Origin: Kluyvera sp046569695
GTDB lineage: Bacteria > Pseudomonadota > Gammaproteobacteria > Enterobacterales > Enterobacteriaceae
Assembly (NCBI RefSeq): GCF_046569695.1
Contig: NZ_JBKHUI010000012.1
Location: forward strand, 103,046-167,045
Reading direction: 5' to 3'
Length of the DNA stretch: 64,000 nt
Shown here: positions 42,897-50,416 of the stretch, piece after piece
How the letters are laid out: each line of letters starts with the position of its first letter
How positions within the stretch are numbered: the first letter of the stretch is position 1
Notes under the pieces: generated by a model
Told to the model about the DNA's origin: nothing
The model's database searches: none
The model's input: the letters and a program-made list of their open reading frames with translations, nothing else
Made by a program: the position numbers and the translations under genes

Positions 42897-43337
42897 ATGA
42901 AAAGTTTAGGCGTTATTGAAACACGAGGATGGGTCGCCGCCATCCAGGCGGTCGATGCCGCCTGTAAAGCCGCAGGCGTCACCTGTATCGGCTATCGCAA
43001 GGTGGGTTCGGGGCTGGTGAGCGTCTGCTTTGAAGGGGAGATCAGCGCCATTCACACCGCCATCGAACGCGGCGTGGCGGTGGTTCAGGCGAGTAACCTG
43101 CCGGTCAATTCGCTGGTGATTGCGCGCCCGGAACGCTGCATTGTTGAAGCGCTGAGCACCCTCAAGGGGCATCCACCGAGGGTGCAGGCCGAGCCAACTG
43201 CGCCGATGAAGCCGATTGAGCCCGTTAAACCGGTTATCGAACCGCCGATGGACGCCGCTGAACCGGAAGCGCCCGCTGCGCCGGCCCCGGTTGTGGAAGA
43301 GAAAAACGCCGCGCATAAGAAAGGGAAAAAGGCATGA
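42897..43337 (+). CDS. cmcE: BMC-H shell protein with C-terminal extension
   Basis: 146 residues: a BMC-H domain (MKSLGVIETRGWVAAIQAVDAACKAAG to about residue 90), then about 55 residues of Pro/Glu/Ala-rich tail (PTAPMKPIEPVKPVIEPP) ending in Lys-rich AAHKKGKKA. The tail is probably disordered and may link shell to cargo or to neighbouring tiles. The domain is clearly different from the three tandem BMC-H copies. It overlaps pduL by 4 bp (ATGA). Confidence 0.88.
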   Translation: MKSLGVIETRGWVAAIQAVDAACKAAGVTCIGYRKVGSGLVSVCFEGEISAIHTAIERGVAVVQASNLPVNSLVIARPERCIVEALSTLKGHPPRVQAEPTAPMKPIEPVKPVIEPPMDAAEPEAPAAPAPVVEEKNAAHKKGKKA

Positions 43338-43954
43338 TTGACGCCCTGCTACAGGAAAAAATCAGCGCCCGACTGCACGAGACTGCGCCCGCCATCCCGG
43401 TAGGCGTCTCTAACCGCCACGTTCATCTGTCGCAACAGGACGTCGAGGCGCTGTTCGGCAAAGGCTATGCGCTAACGCCGTTTAAACCGTTGCGACAGCC
43501 GGGGCAGTTCGCCGCCGAAGAGTGCGTCACCGTGGTCGGGCCGAAAGGATCGCTGACTCAGGTTCGCGTACTCGGCCCTACCCGCCCGACCACGCAGCTG
43601 GAAGTCTCCCGCGCCGACTGTTTCGCGCTGGGAATCAAAGCCCCGGTGCGGGAATCCGGCCAGTTGGAGAACGCGGGTGATGCACTGCTGGTGGGGCCGA
43701 AAGGCCACGTCGAACTGCACTCTCAGGTGATCTGCGCCTGGCGGCATATTCATATGTCGCCACAGGATGCCCGCACGCTTAACGTCCACAACGGCCAGAA
43801 GGTCAGCGTTCGTAGCCATGGCGAACGACAGCTCACCTTCGATGAAGTGGTGGTACGCGTGCGCGACGATTTCGCCCTTGAGTTCCACATCGATACCGAA
43901 GAGGCCAACGCCGCCGGGCTGAAGAACGGCGCGTCGGTCACGCTGGTAGGCTAA
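43334..43954 (+). CDS. pduL: PduL-type phosphotransacylase
   Basis: 206 residues. It converts acetyl-CoA to acetyl-phosphate and frees CoA inside the compartment. Two PduL domains with the metal-binding His motifs: VGVSNRHVHLSQQD and CAWRHIHMSPQDA. The first 20 residues (MIDALLQEKISARLHETAP) form an amphipathic helix that may be an encapsulation tag. Often called cutH in choline clusters. 11 bp before the next gene. Confidence 0.92.
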   Translation: MIDALLQEKISARLHETAPAIPVGVSNRHVHLSQQDVEALFGKGYALTPFKPLRQPGQFAAEECVTVVGPKGSLTQVRVLGPTRPTTQLEVSRADCFALGIKAPVRESGQLENAGDALLVGPKGHVELHSQVICAWRHIHMSPQDARTLNVHNGQKVSVRSHGERQLTFDEVVVRVRDDFALEFHIDTEEANAAGLKNGASVTLVG

Positions 43955-43965
43955 AGGAGCGACCG

Positions 43966-44625
43966 ATGAGCGAGCAACAGACTGACCGTCTGGTGGCGCA
44001 GATCCTCCAGCGTTTACGGCCGCCGGTGCTGGTGATGGTCACCGCCGCCGACGGCTACCGTCAGGCTATCCGCCAACGGCTGGCAGGCTGCGGGCAGCGG
44101 CTGGTGCTGGCAATGGACAACACCCTCGAGGATGCCGCGGCATGGCATCAACTTGGGGAAGTTCTGCCGCTAGCGGGCGAGCCGCCGGTAGGCTATAAAG
44201 CGCTGCTGCTGCCGTTTCTCGACTATCCCCAGGCGGCGGATCTGGTCAACGGCACGCTGCAAAGCCCGGTGGCGCGTCGCCTGCACGATGCGCTGCTGGC
44301 GGGGATTCCGGTGCTGGCATTGCGCTACCACTGCTGCCCACACAGCGAGTTAAACCAGCTGCGCGGCGCAGTCGACAGCGCCTATACCGCGCATATCGAC
44401 GCAACTCTCGCTCGCCTGGAAGCGTGCGGCGTGACGCTGTGCACGATGAATGAATTGCTGGAGAAGCTGGAAACGGGCGCAACGACAGCCGCACCCGCAC
44501 CATTGGCGGCAACCCGTCGTTATCTGACTGTCACAGATATCGTCAATAATCCGTCGCTGGCCGCAAGACCTGACGCCGTGCTGACCGATGCCGCCGTCGA
44601 CTATGTCAAAACGAAGAAAAAATAA
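43966..44625 (+). CDS. PduM-like microcompartment accessory protein
   Basis: 219 residues, no catalytic motif I recognise. The N-terminal helix MSEQQTDRLVAQILQRLRP resembles a cargo-targeting tag. The middle (RRLHDALLAGIPVLALRYH) resembles PduM (KIHDALAFGI...), a structural protein needed for proper Pdu compartments. The C-terminal part, YLTVTDIVNNPSLAARPDAVLTDAAVDYVKTKKK, looks like a separate small unit. A Cys-rich centre (HCCPHSELNQ, LEACGVTLC) might bind metal or flavin. Position at the end of the enzyme block supports an assembly role. Identity is tentative. Confidence 0.6.
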   Translation: MSEQQTDRLVAQILQRLRPPVLVMVTAADGYRQAIRQRLAGCGQRLVLAMDNTLEDAAAWHQLGEVLPLAGEPPVGYKALLLPFLDYPQAADLVNGTLQSPVARRLHDALLAGIPVLALRYHCCPHSELNQLRGAVDSAYTAHIDATLARLEACGVTLCTMNELLEKLETGATTAAPAPLAATRRYLTVTDIVNNPSLAARPDAVLTDAAVDYVKTKKK

Positions 44626-44659
44626 CCTTACCTCGATAATAAAACCTGGAGTGTAGAAG

Positions 44660-45073
44660 ATGTCTTCAAAAACAAAATGCTGGCTATGGATGCTGCTGGT
44701 TATCGTGTCAGAAACCTCGGCCACCTCAACCCTGAAAATGTTCGGTAGCAGCGAAGGCACCACCAAAATGCTGCTGCTCGCCCTGCTGGTGGTGCTGTAT
44801 TGCACCTGCTACTACTCGCTCTCCCGCGCGGTGAAAGATATTCCCGTGGGCCTGGCCTACGCCACGTGGTCCGGTACCGGCATTCTGGTGGTATCTACGC
44901 TGGGTATGGCCTTTTACGGCCAGCATCCGGACACCGCCGCCATTATCGGTATGGTGATCATCGCCAGCGGCATCGTCATCATGAACCTGTTTTCCAAAAT
45001 GGGCAGTGAGGAGAGCGAAGAGACGCCCGCCAAGCCTGCCGCCTCTACCCTGGACAAAAACGTCGCCAACTAA
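44660..45073 (+). CDS. SMR-family transporter subunit A
   Basis: 137 residues, four membrane helices. The key Glu is in LLVIVSETSATSTLK, matching the EmrE pattern at Glu14, followed by the family's VPVGLAYATWSGTGI-type helix (IPVGLAYATWSGTGILVV). A 25-residue hydrophilic tail (GSEESEETPAKPAAST) is unusual. Paired with the next SMR gene, so a heterodimer like YkkCD or SugE pairs is likely. In choline clusters such pairs are proposed to move quaternary amines or trimethylamine. Confidence 0.85.
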   Translation: MSSKTKCWLWMLLVIVSETSATSTLKMFGSSEGTTKMLLLALLVVLYCTCYYSLSRAVKDIPVGLAYATWSGTGILVVSTLGMAFYGQHPDTAAIIGMVIIASGIVIMNLFSKMGSEESEETPAKPAASTLDKNVAN

Positions 45074-45090
45074 CGCAAAAGGAATTCACT

Positions 45091-45420
45091 ATGTTTAATC
45101 TCGGATTTTTATGGCTGGCGCTGTCTATCGGCTCCGAAATCACCGGTACGTCGATGATCAAAAAAACCAACGGCTTCAGCAAGCTGGGGCCATCGGTGCT
45201 GGTCGTTTGCGCCTATAGCCTGTGCTACTTCGCGCTGACCCGCGCCATGAGCACCATTCCGGTTGGCGTCGCCTATTCGCTGTGGTGCGGCTTTGGCATC
45301 GTCGGCGTGACCATCTTCTCGATGATCCTCTATAAGCAGAAGCCGGATCTGCCCGCAATTCTGGCGATGGTGCTGATCATCTCCGGCGGCGTGATCATGA
45401 ACGTCTTCTCTAACATGTAA
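45091..45420 (+). CDS. SMR-family transporter subunit B
   Basis: 109 residues, four membrane helices, the standard SMR size. The key Glu is in LALSIGSEITGTSMIK; the substrate helix is IPVGVAYSLWCGFGIVGVT. The start is 17 bp after subunit A. Last gene of the cut operon. It probably forms an antiparallel heterodimer with subunit A, exporting trimethylamine or importing choline; direction is not shown. Confidence 0.87.
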   Translation: MFNLGFLWLALSIGSEITGTSMIKKTNGFSKLGPSVLVVCAYSLCYFALTRAMSTIPVGVAYSLWCGFGIVGVTIFSMILYKQKPDLPAILAMVLIISGGVIMNVFSNM

Positions 45421-45427
45421 ACGTAAA

Positions 45428-45452
45428 AACGCCTTCCATTAGGGAAGGCGTT
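45428..45452. terminator. Bidirectional terminator between the cut operon and the potE side
   Basis: AACGCCTTCC pairs with GGAAGGCGTT around a 5-nt loop. The T-run is better on the minus strand (GGCGTTTTTACG), so it chiefly serves the leftward ABM-protein transcript and also sits 8 bp after the last cut gene. A second hairpin, CCCTCTCCCT-TTC-AGGGAGAGGG (45476-45498), follows. Confidence 0.7.
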
Positions 45453-45525
45453 GAAACTGCTGACCATGGTTTTCTCCCTCTCCCTTTCAGGGAGAGGGGA
45501 TCGTCCGCGCGCTTTTTTACGCAAG

Positions 45526-45855
45526 CTACCGGCTAAATGCTTTCAGAGGATGGCTCAATGCATGATTATGCACCGTGGAAATCTCGGCGATAATCACCTG
45601 ATACCCCGCGAGCCAGCGCTCGCTTTTACCTTTGGCTTCAACGTGGTGGGCGTTATGAATGCTCGCCTCCATCCCCGCTTTATCTGACCAGTAATAATTA
45701 TTGATCAACCGAAGGCCGTCGGCACTCTGGTAGCTTTCCATCCCCAGGTAGCCGCTTGAAGCCAGCGTCGCCTGTTCGATGATATCGTTCAGCGCATGAA
45801 ACTCAGCGTCATACTCTTTCTTTTCAAAAATAAAGGTCGCTTGCCACAGAGACAT
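45526..45855 (-). CDS. ABM-like (antibiotic biosynthesis monooxygenase fold) small protein
   Basis: 109 residues, a ferredoxin-like alpha-beta sandwich of the ABM/heme-degrading superfamily judged from pattern: ATFIFEKKEYDAEFHALNDIIEQ, GYLGMESYQSADG, NNYYWSDKAGMEASIHNAHHVEAK. The His pair AHHVEAK and the Trp in YWSD are typical of this fold. It may be a small monooxygenase or scavenging enzyme. It follows potE by 13 bp on the same strand, so it is likely read from the speF-potE transcript. Confidence 0.65.
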   Translation of the reverse strand: MSLWQATFIFEKKEYDAEFHALNDIIEQATLASSGYLGMESYQSADGLRLINNYYWSDKAGMEASIHNAHHVEAKGKSERWLAGYQVIIAEISTVHNHALSHPLKAFSR

Positions 45856-45868
45856 CGCCTTCTCCCGA

Positions 45869-47182
45869 TTATGCTGCGTTTTTCAGTTCAAATTTCGGTG
45901 AAATAAAGCCGTACAGGGTCCAGCCAATAAAGGTCACGATGGCGCCGTACATCATCGCTTCGTCGCCGGAAGAGTACAGCGCATAGAAGCTATACAGCGC
46001 GCCGACAAAAGCAATCAGGTTGGCGATACGCGCTTTGCCCGGTTCGACTTTCGCCACTTTCTGGATAATCACCAGCGCCGCCATCGACAGGATATAAGGG
46101 ATGATGTTGGTGACAACCGCCAGGTCCACCAGCACGTTGAACTGTTTGTTCAGCGATGGGCTAATGGTCATCAGCGACAGCACGGTCTGGATAACGACAA
46201 TCACCAACATCCCTTTCACCGGCGCTTCGGATTTGGTCACTTTAGAGAACACTTTCGGGAAGTAACCGGTGTCAGCGGAAGACTTGAACACCTGGGCAAT
46301 AGTGAACTGCCAGCCGAGCAGCGAACCGCAGCAGGACATCACCATCAGCGCCATGATCACTTTACCCACCGTTGGGTTAAACATCTGCGCAAACGCCAGG
46401 CCAAACGGCGCGGTAGAGTTCGCCAGATCCATATTCGGCACGATACCGGCAATGACGTTGGTGGAGATAATGTAGATAACCGCCGCGCCCAGCGTCCCGC
46501 CCAGCACAGCGATCGGCACGTTACGTTCCGGGTTTTCCACCACCTCGGTATTGGCACAGGCTGATTCCAGCCCCAGGAATGCCCACAGGGTCATGGCAAT
46601 TGAGGAACCGATAGCCGAGAAGGTTGGCGTGTTATGCGGGTTCCACGAGGCCGCATACAGATGCGGGCTGAACCAGTACCAACCAATAATCGACAGGCCG
46701 ACCACCGGAATAATAACGCCCCAGACGGTCACGCCGCTGATCTGGCCAGTAATTTTCGCCCCGCCAAAGTTAGCGACGGTACAGATCCACAGCACCGCAA
46801 TGGTGGCCAGACAGATGGCAAACGGCGACAGATTCACCCCCATCAGTTCGGTACCGTAGCCCACCGCGGAAATCGCGATGGCGACGTTGGCAATCAGCAG
46901 CGATACGCCGTAGGTGTAGTTCGCCATAAAGTTGCCGGATTTACCGAAGGCATATTCAGCATAGCCGCCCATTCCGCCCGCTTTACGACTGAACATCCCG
47001 CATTTAGCGAAGGCGTAGGCCAGCGCCATTGAACCCACGGCGGTAACCAGCCAGGAAACAATAGAAATGGTGCCGACTTCCGCCAGCTTGGTCGGCAGCA
47101 TAATAATTCCCGACCCCATCATATTGACGGCAGTTAAAATGGTGAGTTGAACCACCCCCATTTTATTTTTTGATGTACTCAT
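45869..47182 (-). CDS. potE: PotE, putrescine/ornithine antiporter
   Basis: 437 residues, twelve membrane helices, APC family. Close to E. coli PotE along its whole length: GVVQLTILTAVNMMGSGIIMLPTKLAEVGTISIVSWL, SIAMTLWAFLGLESACANTEVVENPERNVPIAVLGG. It exchanges cytosolic putrescine for external ornithine, so that with SpeF it consumes protons and raises internal pH. Encoded 131 bp after speF on the same strand. Confidence 0.96.
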   Translation of the reverse strand: MSTSKNKMGVVQLTILTAVNMMGSGIIMLPTKLAEVGTISIVSWLVTAVGSMALAYAFAKCGMFSRKAGGMGGYAEYAFGKSGNFMANYTYGVSLLIANVAIAISAVGYGTELMGVNLSPFAICLATIAVLWICTVANFGGAKITGQISGVTVWGVIIPVVGLSIIGWYWFSPHLYAASWNPHNTPTFSAIGSSIAMTLWAFLGLESACANTEVVENPERNVPIAVLGGTLGAAVIYIISTNVIAGIVPNMDLANSTAPFGLAFAQMFNPTVGKVIMALMVMSCCGSLLGWQFTIAQVFKSSADTGYFPKVFSKVTKSEAPVKGMLVIVVIQTVLSLMTISPSLNKQFNVLVDLAVVTNIIPYILSMAALVIIQKVAKVEPGKARIANLIAFVGALYSFYALYSSGDEAMMYGAIVTFIGWTLYGFISPKFELKNAA

Positions 47183-47313
47183 GACCTATCCTCTTATTAA
47201 ATCGGTGTCATTGTTAGCGTTATTAATGCGTAGGTTTCCCTGGCCGCACGATGATTCATCGTGCGGCAGTGGTTAAAATTGAAAAATAGAAATAACATTA
47301 AATAGATTGGCTA

Positions 47314-49485
47314 TTAACGTTTGATCACATGCCCATAGGCACGCTTACAGCCATCAGCATCTTCCTGAATATAAACACCTTGTAATTCCGGCGCGAAACC
47401 AGGCAGCAGGTTGATGCCCTCTTCCAGCGCGAGGAAATAACGCTGAACCGGGCCGCCCCAAATTTCACCTGGGACCACGCACAGCACGCCCGGTGGATAA
47501 GGCAGCGCGCCTTCGGCGGCAATCTGGCCTTCAATATCTTTCAGCGCGACTAATTCCACATTGCCACGAACAAATTCCATATTGGCCTGCTGCGGGTTCA
47601 TGGCGACGCGTGGGAAATAATCCTTACGGAACATCTCTTTTTGCAGTTGTTTAACGTCGTAGCTGACGTACAGATCGTGCATCTCCTGGCACAGTTGACG
47701 CAGGGTGTAGCCGCGATAGCGCGCTTCATGGTTGGCATACAGCGCCGGTAAGACTTCAGACAGCGGCGCATCCTCTTCCAGCAGACGCTCGAAGCGGGCA
47801 ATCTGCGCCACCAGATGGCGCATCTTCGCCATGTCTTCCGCCGGCGTCAGCAGGAACAGAATCGAGTTGAGGTCGCATTTTTCTGGGACGATGCCGTTTT
47901 CACGCAGGAAGTTCGCCAGAATGGTTGCCGGAACGCCAAACGCTTCATACTCACCGGTTTCCGCATTAATGCCCGGCGTGGTGAGCATCAGCTTGCACGG
48001 ATCGACGAAATACTGATCCTGCGCGTAGCCTTCAAAGGCGTGCCAGCTCTGGCCTGGGATAAAGTTGAAGAAGCGCAGATCGCCGGCCATCTCTTCGGTG
48101 TCGTAATCCTGCCATTTCTTGCCGTCCACCATTGGCGGGACGAACGGGCGGATATGCTGGCACAGTTCCATAATCAGCTTGCGCGCTTCGATGCCGAACT
48201 TCACGCAGTCCAGCCACAGGCGCTTGCCGCTTTCACCGGCGTGCATTTTGGCGTTCACGTCGAGCGCCGCAAACAGCGGGTAGAACGGGCTGGTAGAGGC
48301 ATGCATCATAAAGGCGTTGTTCATGCGCTTATGGCTGACGTAGCGCTGCTGGCCCTTGATATGGCTGTCTTTTTTGTGGATCTGCGAGGTCTGAGAGAAG
48401 CCAGCCTGCTGTTTGTGTACCGACTGGGTTACCAGAATGCCCGGATCGTTTTCGTTCAGATCCAGCAGCAGCGGCGAGCAGTCCTTCATCATCGGAATAA
48501 ACTGTTCATAGCCGACCCACGCGGAGTCAAACAGAATGTAATCGCACAGGTGGCCAATCTTATCCACCACCTGACGGGCGTTATAGATGGTACCGTCGTA
48601 GGTGCCGAGCTGGATAATCGCCAGGCGGAACGGGCGCTGCTGGTGTTTACGTTCCGGCGCGACCTCGTCCACCAGCTTACGCAGATAGTTTTCATCGAAG
48701 CAGTGGGCGTCGATACCGCCGATAAAGCCAAACGGGTTACGCGCCGTTTCCAGATACACCGGGGTCGCCCCGGCCTGCAGCAGCGCGCCGTGGTGGTTCG
48801 ACTTGTGGTTGTTGCGGTCAAACAGCACCAGGTCGCCCTGTGCCAGCAGCGCGTTCAGCACCACTTTGTTCGAGGACGATGTCCCGTTCAGCACGAAGTA
48901 GGTTTTGTCAGCGTTGAACACTTTCGCCGCGTGCTGCTGCGCCGCACAGGCCGCGCCTTCATGGATCAGCAGATCCCCCAGAGCCACGTCGGCGTTGCAC
49001 AGGTCAGAACGGAACAGGGTTTCGCCGAACCAGTCAAAGAACTGGCGGCCTGCCGGGTGACGGCGGTAGAACTGTCCGCCCTGGTGCCCCGGGCAGTCGA
49101 AGGCCGCGTAGCCTTTGCCCACGTAATCCACCATGCGACTGAAGAACGGCGGCAGCATTTCGCTTTCGTAGCGGTCAGCGGCGGCGTCCAGTTGTTTACC
49201 GTAGTAGTCGGCGTTATCGTCACACAGTTCAAAGACCCCGGTCACGCGCAGCAGCACGTCAGCCGGCAGCGTGTCTTCACAGCAGACGGCGACAAATACT
49301 GGCAGGCCAAAACCGGTGGCTTCGATGGTTTTCAGAATGCCGTTAGTGGCGTCAGCCACTGACAGCACCACGGCGGAAACGTCGGTGAAGTCGGTGCTGC
49401 GCACGTCGCAATTTTCACGGCGGCTGGTAAAGCAGGAAGTAATGGTCTGGCTAACCGCAATTTTGTTATTAAATTGGTTCATCAT
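47314..49485 (-). CDS. speF: SpeF, inducible ornithine decarboxylase
   Basis: 723 residues from the first of two adjacent ATGs at 49485; the second (49482) is equally possible. A PLP enzyme of the Orn/Lys/Arg decarboxylase family turning ornithine into putrescine and CO2. Domains: N-terminal wing (1-105), PLP core with SVHKQQAGFSQTSQIHKKD (Schiff-base Lys near 357), and C-terminal domain. YGKQLDAAADRYESEMLPPFF and DCPGHQGGQF are typical. With potE it forms an acid-resistance module, usually induced by low pH and ornithine through an upstream leader peptide. E. coli SpeF is 732 residues. Confidence 0.95.
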   Translation of the reverse strand: MMNQFNNKIAVSQTITSCFTSRRENCDVRSTDFTDVSAVVLSVADATNGILKTIEATGFGLPVFVAVCCEDTLPADVLLRVTGVFELCDDNADYYGKQLDAAADRYESEMLPPFFSRMVDYVGKGYAAFDCPGHQGGQFYRRHPAGRQFFDWFGETLFRSDLCNADVALGDLLIHEGAACAAQQHAAKVFNADKTYFVLNGTSSSNKVVLNALLAQGDLVLFDRNNHKSNHHGALLQAGATPVYLETARNPFGFIGGIDAHCFDENYLRKLVDEVAPERKHQQRPFRLAIIQLGTYDGTIYNARQVVDKIGHLCDYILFDSAWVGYEQFIPMMKDCSPLLLDLNENDPGILVTQSVHKQQAGFSQTSQIHKKDSHIKGQQRYVSHKRMNNAFMMHASTSPFYPLFAALDVNAKMHAGESGKRLWLDCVKFGIEARKLIMELCQHIRPFVPPMVDGKKWQDYDTEEMAGDLRFFNFIPGQSWHAFEGYAQDQYFVDPCKLMLTTPGINAETGEYEAFGVPATILANFLRENGIVPEKCDLNSILFLLTPAEDMAKMRHLVAQIARFERLLEEDAPLSEVLPALYANHEARYRGYTLRQLCQEMHDLYVSYDVKQLQKEMFRKDYFPRVAMNPQQANMEFVRGNVELVALKDIEGQIAAEGALPYPPGVLCVVPGEIWGGPVQRYFLALEEGINLLPGFAPELQGVYIQEDADGCKRAYGHVIKR

Positions 49486-49643
49486 ATTCTCGATACATAA
49501 CAATAAATAAGGGGAGACCCTCCGACATCATTTATTTGTCGGATAATCAGAAATAGGTTTTAATGGGTTGTTTGCTTTATTTAATTACGCGTGACGATTC
49601 CTCACCTTGCGGTGAAAAAGAGAAAGCCACAAACCAGAAATAA

Positions 49644-49901
49644 ATAGCAGGTACGGCGCGGCGTTATGCTGATGCGCAATACACGATAGGTTCTGGTGCT
49701 TACGGGCGTAATAGTGATAAAACAGACATGACGTGGCGGAATAGTGTTCCGGCCCACACCATTGAAGGGAGGCTATTTAGAGTTGAAGATATGAAAATCG
49801 AAGCAGCTACGTTGGCTTACCATCATGATATGGGTAATGCGTCTAATATGCGGCCAGGAATGGTTATTGTTTTCCATGTTCGTCTACTCATTGGAATTTG
49901 A
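49644..49901 (+). pseudogene. Gene remnant: open 3' end of an unrecognised gene
   Basis: An 85-codon frame runs from just after a TAA to a TGA with no plausible start or ribosome site at its beginning. The translation (for example YADAQYTIGSGAYGRN, FRVEDMKIEAATLAYHHD, MRPGMVIVFHVRL) has good protein character, so it looks like the C-terminal part of a lost gene. I do not recognise it. It may mark an old insertion or deletion edge upstream of speF. Confidence 0.45.
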
Positions 49902-50416
49902 GCTTATTCTGATTAAATCGTATGAGACGTTTCTTGATTTTAATCAACTAAAATGACATGCAGCCTGCGCCACTCTTTTTTCCTGGGAATAAAAAATGAA
50001 TGAAAATCTATTTTGTAGGCAGAAATAGATTGTCATATTTCCACATATTAGCCATTACTTTTACCATTCCCCCTACGAAAGGCCTGAAGGAACAGGCTTA
50101 TTCATCATACAAATACCCTTTTCTTTGACACGACCGACGCAACGACAGAAGCGGTGATGCGCAGACAACGTCATTAATAACGAATATAAATGCAATAAAG
50201 TGAATTTGTATTCACCACAACATTCAATGAATAATGTGATGTTTAGCACGATAAAATCAGTACCCATACTGCTGGTGTGTTTATTTGTCACGTAACCATA
50301 CGCAAAATGACTGATAATCGATATCATCTAGCCTTTGCGCTAGCCTGAACCGCTTCAGCACAGGTAAAATTAGCCAGCAAACTTTTTCACTCACTTCGGA
50401 AAACCCAGGGAAGATA
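49902..50416. other. AT-rich intergenic region
   Basis: About 500 bp between the gene remnant and the EAL gene. It includes a low-confidence 84-codon leftward frame (50073-50327) that does not look like a protein. The promoter of the EAL gene should be near its end. Nothing else is seen. The long speF leader probably lies between this region and 49485. Confidence 0.35.

Noticed and set aside
47815..49362. 515-codon frame opposite speF
   Set aside because: Long but antisense to a well-conserved enzyme; composition is typical of a shadow frame.
50073..50327. 84-codon leftward frame in the AT-rich gap before the EAL gene
   Set aside because: No ribosome site and no protein-like pattern.
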